Positions 1 through 7,503 of a stretch of 19,647 bases of DNA are shown here, one piece after another. Each line of letters starts with the position of its first letter. Within the stretch, counting starts at the first letter, position 1. This DNA is from an uncultured Roseiflexaceae bacterium (lineage in GTDB: Bacteria > Chloroflexota > Chloroflexia > Chloroflexales > Roseiflexaceae). The notes under the pieces were generated by a model. It searched no databases, was not told the origin of the DNA, and worked only from the letters and a program-made list of their open reading frames with translations. Position numbers and translations under genes: made by a program. The DNA lies in NCBI GenBank assembly GCA_903868295.1, contig CAIPUQ010000571.1, positions 1-19,647 on the forward strand, written 5' to 3'.

Positions 1-2
1 CG

Positions 3-377
3 AGCTGGGCAGCCCGCACCGCTGCACAATCGTTCGCCATACACGGTCTCACAGCCGACCCGTTGACCTGTGCGATTACTGCCTTCCGGTACTGCCCGGT
101 CAGTCACGAGGTCATCCATTTCATCGCGACCGCGTATACACCGGCACAGCTGCATACCATCCCCCTCATCGACCCCGATACACAACCGCTTGGGAGCGCT
201 CTGACGATTATCTGTCGCGGCGCAGTACCGCAGACGCTCACGGTCACGCAATCCGGAGCAACAGCCACCGTTGCAGACTGCACACTGCCGCCGGGCTGTT
301 ATCACGTGGCGTTCGAGCACGACCTGCTCACGGCACAGCCGCCGTTCCCGACGTTTTTCCGGCGCCCAGGTCGATAG
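3..377 (+). CDS. C-terminal part of an unrecognised protein (left-truncated)
   Basis: An open frame runs in from the left edge and stops with TAG at 375-377. The first start codon inside the window is a TTG at 63, but the frame stays open upstream of it to base 3 and no ribosome site precedes that TTG, so the gene most likely begins outside the window. The visible 124 residues are rich in Thr, Pro, Ala and Cys, and look like short beta strands (alternating hydrophobic runs such as TLTVTQSGATATV). The end is a basic FFRRPGR tail. There is no transmembrane segment and I recognise no family. It could be the end of a beta-rich secreted or carbohydrate-related protein, but that is a guess. The next gene has its own promoter, so they are probably not co-transcribed by necessity. 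Confidence 0.5.
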   Translation, partial: SWAARTAAQSFAIHGLTADPLTCAITAFRYCPVSHEVIHFIATAYTPAQLHTIPLIDPDTQPLGSALTIICRGAVPQTLTVTQSGATATVADCTLPPGCYHVAFEHDLLTAQPPFPTFFRRPGR

Positions 378-513
378 CGTCTTTCTCCAGCAGCATGCGA
401 AAACGTCGTGAGCGCGTGTCCGCTCCCCGTCAAACGTGCATTCCCTGTGACGACAGCCTGCCTGCTCCTTCGTCGGATGTTCCAGCACGTGGGGTGCTTG
501 TGGCTACGGAAAT

Positions 514-542
514 CTGACAGACACGCAGCGGTATGGTATACT
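514..542 (+). promoter_or_regulatory. Sigma-70 type promoter of rplY
   Basis: CTGACA at 514-519 and TATACT at 537-542 are separated by exactly 17 bases, and TGG directly before the -10 makes it an extended -10 promoter. Transcription would start near 549, leaving a leader of about 57 bases before the rplY start. The preceding stretch from 378 to 513 shows nothing else that I can support. Confidence 0.75.
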
Positions 543-605
543 TTGTACTTGTGCCGGGGTCGTCCCGTAGCAGCACATGCGAAGGTACTGACACAAGGAG
601 TCAAC

Positions 606-1226
606 ATGTCTATCGAAATCAAGCTCCAGAAGCGCGCCGTTATCGGCAAAAAGGTCAACAATTTGCGCAAGGCCGGGATTCTGCCTGCCACCGTCTACGG
701 CAAGCATTTGGCCCCGATCAATGTCCAGACCGAATTGCGTTCCTTCATGCCATTGATGAAGGCCGCAGGGCGCACCAACCTGGTCACGTTGCACATCGAC
801 GGCGAAGCACCGATTGCCGCGTTCGTCCACACCTACCAGCGCCACCCCGTGTCACGAGCCATCATTCACGTCGATTTTCATGCCGTTGACCTCAACGAAA
901 CAGTCGAAGTCGATGTGCCCGTGCACATGACCGGCGCATCCATTATGGTAACCCGTGGCGATGCATTGCTCAACAATGTGACGTCGCTGCGTGTCAAGGC
1001 GTTGCCAACCAATCTGCCTTCGTCATTGACGGTCGATATCAGCGTCCTCGATTCGCTCGAAAAAGCCATCCACGTGAGCGACATCGTCCTGCCTGCCGGC
1101 GCGACCATCATCGGTAACGGCGGCGACTTGGTCGTTGGCTTGGTACCGACCGGCCGTGCAGAAGTCGCGTCCGCCGAGAACCCAGCCCAGCCCGAAGTCA
1201 TCACTGCACGACAGCCCAAAGCATAG
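606..1226 (+). CDS. rplY: 50S ribosomal protein bL25, CTC/TL5 type
   Basis: This is the general-stress/CTC form of ribosomal protein bL25, which binds 5S rRNA in the large subunit. The frame is open further upstream to 408, but the ATG at 606 is chosen because AAGGAG lies just before it and the protein then begins with the normal family start (MSIEIKLQKR). From there it is 206 aa. Residues about 1-90 form the L25 RNA-binding domain (KxVNNLRKAGILPATVYGK early, and a Val/His strand ending HVDFHAVD). Residues about 92-185 form the C-terminal beta domain of the CTC family, with VEVDVPVHMTG and DISVLDSLEKAIHVSDI. The Ala/Pro-rich tail is typical. It stands alone between its own promoter and a strong terminator, so it is probably monocistronic. 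Family identity is secure. Confidence 0.95.
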   Translation: MSIEIKLQKRAVIGKKVNNLRKAGILPATVYGKHLAPINVQTELRSFMPLMKAAGRTNLVTLHIDGEAPIAAFVHTYQRHPVSRAIIHVDFHAVDLNETVEVDVPVHMTGASIMVTRGDALLNNVTSLRVKALPTNLPSSLTVDISVLDSLEKAIHVSDIVLPAGATIIGNGGDLVVGLVPTGRAEVASAENPAQPEVITARQPKA

Positions 1227-1241
1227 TCTTGCGCCAATGAC

Positions 1242-1276
1242 ACCGGCGGGTGGCACATGCCACCCGCCGGTTTTTT
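1242..1276 (+). terminator. Rho-independent terminator of rplY
   Basis: A perfect inverted repeat pairs 1242-1254 with 1259-1271 (13 bp, GC-rich, loop ACAT) and runs straight into six T residues at 1271-1276. It lies 16 bases after the rplY stop. The hairpin tip reads GGCACATGCC. Confidence 0.93.
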
Positions 1277-1294
1277 GTGGTGTTTCAGCCACAC

Positions 1295-1330
1295 AAAAAA
1301 TTCACCGTCGCTGACGAATCAGCGACGGTG
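1295..1330 (-). terminator. Minus-strand rho-independent terminator of the small RNA
   Basis: A perfect 12-bp stem pairs 1303-1314 with 1319-1330 around a 4-base loop. On the minus strand the stem is followed by AA and then six T residues (1300 down to 1295). The T-run is only on that side, so it terminates leftward transcription. It faces the rplY terminator head-on, and no minus-strand gene lies upstream of it other than the proposed small RNA. Confidence 0.85.
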
Positions 1331-1456
1331 GAGGTCGGGTGTCTCCGAACGGAAGACTACAGGGTCACCGCTCCGGCGACACCCATGCGCTTATGACTAC
1401 AACCCATGAGCACCACCCCCTTTATGCCTGGACGGCAAAAATGCTAAAAGAATCCT
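1295..1456 (-). ncRNA. Candidate free-standing small RNA, about 160 nt
   Basis: The 325-base gap between rplY and glpK holds a complete minus-strand transcription unit: a promoter at 1490-1463 (TTGACT-N16-TATATT), then about 160 bases, then a perfect terminator at 1330-1295. No convincing protein gene lies inside; the longest reading frame with a possible ribosome site has 16 codons. Predicted structure on the minus strand includes a 7-bp helix GGGTGTC/GACACCC (1385-1379 with 1343-1337) enclosing a smaller hairpin, a GTGCT/AGCGC helix nearer the 5' end, and the terminator hairpin. A GGTGG near the 5' end could compete with the terminator stem for CCACC. The length would suit 6S RNA, but I see no decisive 6S, SRP, tmRNA or riboswitch signature. 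The transcription unit is well supported; the family is unknown. Confidence 0.6.
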
Positions 1457-1462
1457 AGGACG

Positions 1463-1490
1463 AATATAGCATGTCTTGTACAGAAGTCAA
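1463..1490 (-). promoter_or_regulatory. Minus-strand promoter of the small RNA
   Basis: Read on the minus strand, TTGACT (1490-1485) and TATATT (1468-1463) are 16 bases apart. This is one of the best promoter matches in the window. It points away from glpK, so two divergent promoters lie in this gap. Confidence 0.7.
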
Positions 1491-1518
1491 GAGGTCTGCG
1501 GACGTTTCATCAGCCGAG

Positions 1519-1524
1519 TATAAT
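1519..1524 (+). promoter_or_regulatory. -10 element of the glpK promoter
   Basis: A perfect TATAAT sits 28 bases upstream of the glpK start. The -35 region at about 1495-1501 is a poor match, which suggests that an activator or other factor assists. Transcription would start near 1531, giving a leader of about 20 bases that contains AGGAGG. Confidence 0.6.
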
Positions 1525-1551
1525 GGCAACACATATGCACAGGAGGACGCA

Positions 1552-3051
1552 ATGACACGCTATATCCTCGCCATCGACCAAGGGACGACTAGCACGCGAT
1601 GCATGATCTTTGATCATGACAGCACCCCACGTGCAATCGCACAGCGCGAACACACGCAGATATTCCCGCAACCGGGTTGGGTCGAACACGACCCAAACGA
1701 AATATGGCAACGGACAATTTCGGTCGTCTCGACAGCACTCACCGATGCCCGTCTCACTGCAGCCGATATTGCCGCTGTAGGCATCACCAATCAGCGTGAG
1801 ACGACCGTGGTGTGGGACCGGCGTACCGGCGTACCATACGCCAATGCCATCGTCTGGCAAGACATGCGCACCGATGCTCTTTGTCGCGAACTCGCCGGCA
1901 CCTACGGTGTCGACCGCTTCCGGAGCCAAACGGGCCTCCCGTTGGCAACATACTTCTCAGGCCCCAAACTGCGCTGGTTGCTCGATCACACACCCGGATT
2001 ACGCGCCGCTGCCGGTGCCGGCGACGCGCTCTTTGGCACCATCGACACCTTCCTCATCTGGCACCTCACCGGCGGCGTCGACGGCGGCATCCATGTCACT
2101 GATGTCACCAATGCCGGACGCACGATGTTGATGAACCTGCATACCTTGCAATGGGACCACGACATTCTGGCAGCAATGGATATCCCCGCACAGATGCTCC
2201 CTGCCATTCGTTCTTCCTCCGAGGTCTATGGCACTGCGGTAGGAATCCTCGCCGGAGTACCTGTTGCTGCTGCGTTGGGCGACCAGCATGCAGCCATGGT
2301 CGGTCAAGCCTGTGTGTCGCCTGGCAACGTCAAAAACACCTACGGCACCGGTTGTTTCATGCTGCTCAACACCGGTACCACGCTCGTTCCATCGACCCAC
2401 GGTCTGCTCACGACCCTCGCCTACCAGTTCAAAGACCAACCACCGGTGTACGCACTCGAAGGCTCCATCGCCATCGCCGGTGCCCTGGTCCAGTGGTTAC
2501 GCGACAATCTCGGCATCATTGCCCAAAGTAGTGACATCGAGGCACTCGCTGCATCGGTTCCTGACAATGGCGGCGTGGTGATTGTGCCTGCCTTCTCGGG
2601 GTTGTTTGCGCCACACTGGCGCAGTGACGCCCGGGGCGTCATCGTCGGGTTAACCCGCTACGTGACCAAAGCCCATATCGCCAGGGCTGCACTCGAAGCA
2701 GTCGCTTGGCAGACCCGCGAGGTCCTCGACGCAATGGAACAAGACAGTGGCGTACCCATTGCCCTGCTCAAAGTCGACGGTGGAATGACTGGCAATAGCT
2801 TGCTGATGCAGATTCAATCCGATGTCGTCAATGTGCCGGTGATCCGTCCCGTCATCCGTGAAACAACCGTCCTGGGCGCAGTCTATGCCGCCGGAATTGC
2901 CGTCGGCTATTGGCGCGACCTGGCCGAGGTGCAATCCAACTGGCGCGAAGACACACGGTGGGTCCCGCATATGGACGCCGCTCAACGCGACCGTGACTAT
3001 GCCCGTTGGCAAAAAGCCGTCGACCGCACGCTCAACTGGATCGAGGACTAG
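1552..3051 (+). CDS. glpK: Glycerol kinase
   Basis: Phosphorylates glycerol to sn-glycerol 3-phosphate with ATP in the cytoplasm, feeding glycolysis and lipid synthesis. The frame extends upstream to 1471, but the ATG at 1552 follows AGGAGG (1541-1546) and gives the usual family start and length (499 aa). Visible family features: the phosphate-binding loop AIDQGTTSTR at 8-17, GITNQRETTVVWDR at 78-91 with the glycerol-contacting Arg-Glu pair, a Trp in AIVWQDMR at 99-106, GPKLRWLLD (first FGGY signature), GDQHAAMVGQ in the middle, and DGGMTGNSLLMQ (second FGGY signature). It abuts the SMP-30-like gene with no gap, so both are probably on one transcript. No glpF, glpD or glpR is adjacent. Identification is firm. 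Confidence 0.96.
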   Translation: MTRYILAIDQGTTSTRCMIFDHDSTPRAIAQREHTQIFPQPGWVEHDPNEIWQRTISVVSTALTDARLTAADIAAVGITNQRETTVVWDRRTGVPYANAIVWQDMRTDALCRELAGTYGVDRFRSQTGLPLATYFSGPKLRWLLDHTPGLRAAAGAGDALFGTIDTFLIWHLTGGVDGGIHVTDVTNAGRTMLMNLHTLQWDHDILAAMDIPAQMLPAIRSSSEVYGTAVGILAGVPVAAALGDQHAAMVGQACVSPGNVKNTYGTGCFMLLNTGTTLVPSTHGLLTTLAYQFKDQPPVYALEGSIAIAGALVQWLRDNLGIIAQSSDIEALAASVPDNGGVVIVPAFSGLFAPHWRSDARGVIVGLTRYVTKAHIARAALEAVAWQTREVLDAMEQDSGVPIALLKVDGGMTGNSLLMQIQSDVVNVPVIRPVIRETTVLGAVYAAGIAVGYWRDLAEVQSNWREDTRWVPHMDAAQRDRDYARWQKAVDRTLNWIED

Positions 3052-3891
3052 ATGAAGCTCCGTTCCCTGTTCGAAGGTGGTCAACCTGAACGCATCGCCA
3101 CGGGTTTCCAGTTCACCGAAGGTCCAGTCTGGTGTGATACAGAACTGCGCTTTTCTGATATCCCTGCCGGGATCATCTACGCATGGCGCCCGGACGGCAC
3201 CATTTCGCGGTGGCGTAGCCCGAGTGGTCATTCCAATGGACTGACCCGCAGTCGCACTGGGGCGCTAATCGCTGCAGAACACGGTAATCGCCGCGTCAGC
3301 GTGACCGATGCATCCGGTACGCCACAGACACTCATCGACCGCTTCGACGGCAAACGCCTCAACAGCCCGAACGATGTCATCGTGCGCTCCGACGGGGTCG
3401 TGTTTTTCACGGACCCACCCTATGGTATCGACCCTGCCGATCAAGAACAACCCGTCAATGGCGTCTATGCGGTCCACCCGGACGGTACCGTGATCCGCAT
3501 CGCCGACGACTTCATCCGTCCAAACGGCCTCGCGCTTTCTCCCGACGAACGCACACTGTACATTGACGACTCGCGCCGCAGACACGTGCGCGCTTTTGAT
3601 CTGGCAACCGATGGAACGCTCACGAACAGCCGAATTCTCTGCGATCTTGATCACCCTCAACCCGGGTCACCAGACGGGATGAAGGTCGACGAAGCCGGCC
3701 ATCTCTATGTAGCCGGAGCAACGGGGATTTGGGTATTTGAGCCCGATGGTCGTTGCCTTGGCGTCATCGCTGTCCCTGAACTCCCTGCAAACTGCACCTT
3801 CGGTGATGCCGATCGCAAAACACTCTACATCACGGCACGCACTTCTATCTATCGCATTCGCACCACCACAGCCGGTGTTCGTGTCGTCTAG
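3052..3891 (+). CDS. SMP-30/gluconolactonase-like sugar lactone hydrolase
   Basis: A six-bladed beta-propeller of the SMP-30/gluconolactonase/LRE family (279 aa, usual family length), whose members hydrolyse sugar lactones using a divalent metal. The metal ligands can be placed: Glu23 in FTEGPVW, Asn158 in RPNGLALSPDE, and Asp208 in SPDGMKVD; Asn107 in NSPNDVI is the conserved substrate-side residue. Repeated blade strands (DGVVFFTDPPYG, GVYAVHPDGTV, LYVAGATGIW) are clear. There is no signal peptide, so it is probably cytoplasmic. The ATG directly follows the TAG of glpK (TAGATG), implying translational coupling, since no separate ribosome site is obvious. The exact lactone cannot be read from sequence. 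The link to glpK suggests sugar or polyol catabolism, which is inference. Confidence 0.85.
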   Translation: MKLRSLFEGGQPERIATGFQFTEGPVWCDTELRFSDIPAGIIYAWRPDGTISRWRSPSGHSNGLTRSRTGALIAAEHGNRRVSVTDASGTPQTLIDRFDGKRLNSPNDVIVRSDGVVFFTDPPYGIDPADQEQPVNGVYAVHPDGTVIRIADDFIRPNGLALSPDERTLYIDDSRRRHVRAFDLATDGTLTNSRILCDLDHPQPGSPDGMKVDEAGHLYVAGATGIWVFEPDGRCLGVIAVPELPANCTFGDADRKTLYITARTSIYRIRTTTAGVRVV

Positions 3892-3907
3892 TCAACGCTC
3901 ATCACAA

Positions 3908-3939
3908 CTTCACCAAGAGACCGTATACTAGCGGTGAAG
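3908..3939. promoter_or_regulatory. Inverted repeat around a TATACT element before the glycosyltransferase
   Basis: CTTCACC (3908-3914) and GGTGAAG (3933-3939) form a perfect 7-bp inverted repeat with 18 bases between the arms. A good -10 match, TATACT (3924-3929), lies inside the spacer. No convincing -35 box is present. It could be a pair of regulator half-sites around a promoter, or a weak hairpin after the SMP-30-like gene; no T-run follows. Confidence 0.35.
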
Positions 3940-4014
3940 GCGTCGTCAGGTGCATCCGACACGCAGTCTGTTACGTATGTGTAGTGAGTCCACGTACCCA
4001 ACGGGAGTCCAGTA

Positions 4015-5277
4015 ATGCGCGTTGCAATGTTGTCTGTACATACGAGCCCACTCGCAGGACTCGGCGGCAAAGAAGCCGGGGGAATGAACGTCTACGTCCG
4101 CGAACTCAGTCGCGAACTCGGGCGACGTGGTGTGGCTGTTGACATATTCACCCGGAGCCAATCGCTCGACAGCGAGCGGATTACTCCGGTTACGCGCAAT
4201 GTGACACTCATCACCCTCCCTGCCGGTCCCGAATCCCCATACGACAAAAATCTCATCCTCGACCATACAGATGCATTCGTCGACGGCATCGTCACCTATG
4301 CAGATGAACAACGTGTGAGCTACGACATCATCCATAGCCACTACTTTGTCTCCGGCATCATTGGAATGGCACTACGTGACCGCCTCGGGGTCCCGCTTGT
4401 GCATATGTTCCACACCCTTGGCGCAATGAAGAACATCGTGGCGCGCAGTGACGAAGAACGCGAGACCGGTCAGCGCATCGCCCACGAAGGCACTATTCTG
4501 CGCAACGCCGATGCCATTGTGGCTGCGACGACAATCGACTTGAGTCAGATGGTATGGCATTATGACGCCAATCCAGAGCATATTCGCATCATTCCGTGCG
4601 GCGTCGACCTCCAGCGCTTCCACCCAAGCGACATGGCCGATGCACGCAAACAACTCGGGTTGCCGGCTCAACCCACCCCGCTAGCGCTCCTGGTCGGTCG
4701 CATCGAGCCACTCAAAGGGATAGACGCCTTGATTACTGCCGTTGCCCAGTTGCGCGCACGCGTACCCAGTCTCGCGGCGCTCGAGGCGGTCATTGTCGGC
4801 GGTGCAAGTGACGACCAACCACACCTGTGGAACACCGAACAAAAGCGACTCGATGCGCTGCGGCAATCGCTGGGGATTGCCAAGGCGATCCGTTTCGTTG
4901 GAGCCAGACCGCAGAGCCAGCTCGCGCTTTTTCATGCGGCGTGTGACGTCGTCACCATGCCCTCACACTACGAGTCGTTTGGGATGGCCGCGCTCGAGGC
5001 ACTGGCGAGCGGTCGGCCAGTTATTGCCACCAACGCGGGCGGGCCTGCAACGATAATCACGCATGGGGTCGATGGTTTATTGACCGCCCCCGATGATGCA
5101 GACCTGCTCGCTGCGAACCTCACTCTGGTTTTGACCAATGCCCATATCGCGCATCAACTGGGTATTGCTGGGCGTGCCCGTGCAGAACGCTACGGCTGGA
5201 GCAATATCGGATGCGACGTACTCGATGTCTATCGTTCATTGATTCGCACTGCCACCGTTCGTCACGCATGCGCCTGA
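4015..5277 (+). CDS. GT4-family glycosyltransferase (MshA/sucrose synthase-like)
   Basis: A retaining GT-B glycosyltransferase of family GT4, 420 aa. The N-terminal Rossmann half opens with MRVAMLSVHTSPLAG and the GGMNVYVREL loop (about 22-31) that holds the acceptor and the donor phosphate; HSHYFVSGIIG (107-117) and FHTLG follow. The C-terminal half has LLVGRIEPLKG (225-235) for the nucleotide-sugar donor and the catalytic EX7E motif, Glu320 and Glu328, in YESFGMAALEA. The start is supported by GGAG at 4004-4007. The GGxN/HSH/EX7E arrangement matches the MshA and sucrose-phosphate-synthase branch; the actual donor and acceptor cannot be fixed from sequence. Its end overlaps the next start by 10 bases, so the two genes are probably translated together. 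No membrane segment is visible. Confidence 0.88.
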   Translation: MRVAMLSVHTSPLAGLGGKEAGGMNVYVRELSRELGRRGVAVDIFTRSQSLDSERITPVTRNVTLITLPAGPESPYDKNLILDHTDAFVDGIVTYADEQRVSYDIIHSHYFVSGIIGMALRDRLGVPLVHMFHTLGAMKNIVARSDEERETGQRIAHEGTILRNADAIVAATTIDLSQMVWHYDANPEHIRIIPCGVDLQRFHPSDMADARKQLGLPAQPTPLALLVGRIEPLKGIDALITAVAQLRARVPSLAALEAVIVGGASDDQPHLWNTEQKRLDALRQSLGIAKAIRFVGARPQSQLALFHAACDVVTMPSHYESFGMAALEALASGRPVIATNAGGPATIITHGVDGLLTAPDDADLLAANLTLVLTNAHIAHQLGIAGRARAERYGWSNIGCDVLDVYRSLIRTATVRHACA

Positions 5278-6518
5278 CAATCCTTGGACTCGCAGTTGCA
5301 CTCGTGCTCGGGGCGTGTGGTGGCCTTGGTCCCCAAACGTCCATGCACGCTTCTCTACCCACCTTACCAACGGTCACCGTCGAAGGTGGGCTGATTGCGG
5401 TGCCCACCGAACCACCCGCAGACCCCGTGCCGACCGCCGAGCCCGGTGCACCCCTGCCTACCATCACTGCCGCGCTCCCGACAACCGCCAACCCCACCGC
5501 CGAACCACTCCCGATGAATCTCGACCCGATCGAAGTAGGAGCAGTCGGCGCTGACAACGTCTTGGGCCAACACATGCGCAGTATCGAGCAAGCGGGGCTG
5601 TATAGCGGCAGCGTCCTGGTTGCACGTCGCGGCGAAATACTCCTGCGGCACGGCTACGGGTTGTCGAATCGTACGAGTCGCAACACCGCTACGACCAAAT
5701 TTCGTATTGCATCGCTCACCAAGCAATTCACCGCTGTGCTCATTCTCCGGCTCCAAGAGCAAGGCAAACTCAGCATCGATGACCGCATCTGCAGCTATCT
5801 CGAATTCTGTGCGCCACAGTGGGCTCCCATAACCATCCGGCAATTACTCGCACACAGCTCTGGTATCCCCGACTACACTGAATTTCTCGATTTTGACCGG
5901 CGGCAAGCAACTCCTACCACACGAGAAGAGCTCATTGCCCGCTTTCGCAATGAGCCCCTGACCTCCACACCAGGCAGCGTGTACAAATATTCGAATTCAG
6001 GCTACATTCTGCTTGGTCAAATTCTCGAGTACATCACGGGGATGCCATATGCAGACATCATCAAAAACGAACTCTGCATCCCACTCGGACTCAACGATAC
6101 CGACTACGACCACAGTACCGCTGGAGCAGACCCAACCCTGTCGTTCGGGCTTTATGCAATGGGAATCCCAGCAGATCCGATTGATGCATCGACACTCGAC
6201 TCCGCGGGCGGACTCTACTCGACCATTGATGACCTCTACCGCTGGGACCGCGCCCTACACGACGGGCAGGTCCTCAAACCCGAGACACTCGCACTGATGC
6301 GTACCGTACAGATAAAAAATTACGCACTCGGCGTGATGCGCAATCCCCTCGCCGGGATGGCGTCGGTCCATCACGACGGCATGGCAAGCGGTATGCGTAC
6401 GTATCTTGGGAACTTCCCCGATCCCGACATAACCGTCGTCGTGTTGAGCAATTACGAAAACGCCGATGTCGTCAACATCGCAGCGTACCTCGGCCTCCTC
6501 GCTCGGGATATGCCCTAG
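5268..6518 (+). CDS. Beta-lactamase-fold serine hydrolase, lipoprotein
   Basis: A serine hydrolase of the beta-lactamase/D-alanyl-D-alanine carboxypeptidase family (PF00144, class C fold), 416 aa. The ATG at 5268 is chosen over the upstream one at 5211 because it gives a clean lipoprotein signal: a hydrophobic run followed by LGAC, with Cys17 as the lipidated residue. Residues about 25-85 are a Pro/Thr/Ala-rich linker, which fits an exported, surface-tethered enzyme. Catalytic motifs: Ser149-x-x-Lys152 (SLTK), Tyr241-Ser-Asn243 (YSN) and His369-Asp-Gly371 in place of the KTG motif. Many family members are esterases or peptidases, so drug resistance should not be assumed. It has no ribosome site of its own and overlaps the glycosyltransferase. 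Its stop shares the tetranucleotide CTAG with the convergent gene. Confidence 0.9.
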   Translation: MRLTILGLAVALVLGACGGLGPQTSMHASLPTLPTVTVEGGLIAVPTEPPADPVPTAEPGAPLPTITAALPTTANPTAEPLPMNLDPIEVGAVGADNVLGQHMRSIEQAGLYSGSVLVARRGEILLRHGYGLSNRTSRNTATTKFRIASLTKQFTAVLILRLQEQGKLSIDDRICSYLEFCAPQWAPITIRQLLAHSSGIPDYTEFLDFDRRQATPTTREELIARFRNEPLTSTPGSVYKYSNSGYILLGQILEYITGMPYADIIKNELCIPLGLNDTDYDHSTAGADPTLSFGLYAMGIPADPIDASTLDSAGGLYSTIDDLYRWDRALHDGQVLKPETLALMRTVQIKNYALGVMRNPLAGMASVHHDGMASGMRTYLGNFPDPDITVVVLSNYENADVVNIAAYLGLLARDMP

Positions 6519-7294
6519 CGCACCGATAGACGGGTCAAGGCAGCCACGGCAGTTCGGATTGCCCGATCGACGCCTTCGGCTTTCTGATCAAGAACAATTG
6601 TTTCTGCGGTCGTCCGTTGGGCGACTGCTGCACACACACATCCTGCAGCGAACCCATATACCAACCCCATTTTGAACAGTGTCCCCGCTTCCATCTCGTA
6701 GTTCAACACATTGAGATGCTGGTATTCGGCGGTCGCTCCAATGTGCTGGCGCAACAGATGTGGGTTTGCCGATGCATGGCGTTCCTGCCCTTCGTAGAAG
6801 GTATCTACCGACGCAGTGACACCCATATGTGCAGGAATACCCGCGGCGTGTGCCGCCTCCATCAGGGCAATAGTCACATACGGGTCCGCGGCAGCGGGGT
6901 ACTCGAGTGGCGCGATGTCGCTGGCCGCCCCTTGACGACACAGAGCTGCTTGCGAGACGACGACATGCCCAGGCAAAACCTGCGGCTGTATCGACCCGCA
7001 GGTGCCGACCCGGATAATCGTCCGAATCCCCACCTGGACCAGCTCATTGACGACAATGCTGAGCGACGGGGCACCCATCCCACTTGTCGCCGAAATCACT
7101 GGTGTCCCATTTTCCAAATAACCCAACGAGCTGTGCAAGCCACGATGGTCTGACAACACCGATACATTCGAAAGATATTTCTGGGCAATCATTGCTGCCC
7201 GCTCAGGATCCCCCGACAGCAATGCCATCGTCGGTTGTGCCCCTGCGAAATCGCCCCTGCCGTAGCCGATGTGGTAGAAGCGTTCGAGGGTCAT
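6515..7294 (-). CDS. udp: Uridine phosphorylase
   Basis: Cleaves uridine with phosphate to uracil and ribose 1-phosphate in pyrimidine salvage. It is 259 aa from the ATG at 7294, close to the usual length for this family, with AGAGGTG upstream. Family motifs: LSGDPERA (26-33) with the phosphate-loop glycine, RVGTCGS (95-101), the uracil-recognition stretch FYEGQERH (166-173) with Gln170 and Arg172 in the positions that bind the uracil ring in E. coli Udp, and NYEMEAGTLF (198-207) that contacts the ribose. The Gln/Arg pair favours uridine over purine nucleosides. The frame continues upstream, but that part overlaps the preceding small gene in another frame and is not credible. The start overlaps the stop of that gene as ATGA, so they form a coupled pair. 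Confidence 0.9.
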   Translation of the reverse strand: MTLERFYHIGYGRGDFAGAQPTMALLSGDPERAAMIAQKYLSNVSVLSDHRGLHSSLGYLENGTPVISATSGMGAPSLSIVVNELVQVGIRTIIRVGTCGSIQPQVLPGHVVVSQAALCRQGAASDIAPLEYPAAADPYVTIALMEAAHAAGIPAHMGVTASVDTFYEGQERHASANPHLLRQHIGATAEYQHLNVLNYEMEAGTLFKMGLVYGFAAGCVCAAVAQRTTAETIVLDQKAEGVDRAIRTAVAALTRLSVR

Positions 7295-7503
7295 TTTTTC
7301 ACCTCTGGGGTCTCGGCCTGCTGTCGGTCGGTCGCAATCACAACCCGGGCGATGATTGCTACAATGAAACACACACCAAAAATGCGAAACAGCAGGCTTG
7401 CGGTACCACCATCGGTGTAATTCAGCCCCGTCAACACCGCAAACAAGAGGATTATAAAGTGACAACCGCGCCGGGCTCTTTGTTCGGGAGTCGTGTTTGC
7501 CAT
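7291..7503 (-). CDS. Small two-helix membrane protein
   Basis: A 70-residue protein with a short basic N-terminus (TPEQRARRG), a hydrophobic helix at about 15-29 (HFIILLFAVLTGL), a short polar loop containing NYTDGG, a second helix at about 37-57 (LLFRIFGVCFIVAIIARVV) and a charged tail. I recognise no family. It begins at an ATG preceded by AGAGG and ends in an ATGA overlap with the uridine phosphorylase gene, which strongly supports it as a real gene in the same unit. It may be a membrane partner or simply a co-transcribed protein; transport of nucleosides is unlikely at this size. Transcription probably starts at the palindromic region at 7522-7538. Confidence 0.75.
   Translation of the reverse strand: MANTTPEQRARRGCHFIILLFAVLTGLNYTDGGTASLLFRIFGVCFIVAIIARVVIATDRQQAETPEVKK

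Noticed and set aside
408..605. 66-residue N-terminal extension of bL25
   Set aside because: It contains the promoter at 514-542 and lacks family similarity; the ATG at 606 has AAGGAG and the normal family start.
302..691. Minus-strand 129-codon frame across the rplY promoter
   Set aside because: It covers the promoter and start of rplY, has no ribosome site and an unnatural composition; it is a shadow frame.
1331..1456. tRNA, SRP RNA, tmRNA or T-box in the rplY-glpK gap
   Set aside because: No acceptor/T-arm layout, no GGAAG-type SRP tetraloop context, no tag frame and no T-box sequence were found on either strand.
2650..3231. Long minus-strand frame of 193 codons under glpK and the lactonase gene
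   Set aside because: It lies antisense to two well-supported genes and has no recognisable domain or start signal.
5268..6518. Antibiotic-resistance beta-lactamase
   Set aside because: The fold and SxxK/YSN/HxG motifs are shared by many esterases and peptidases; the sequence does not show drug hydrolysis.
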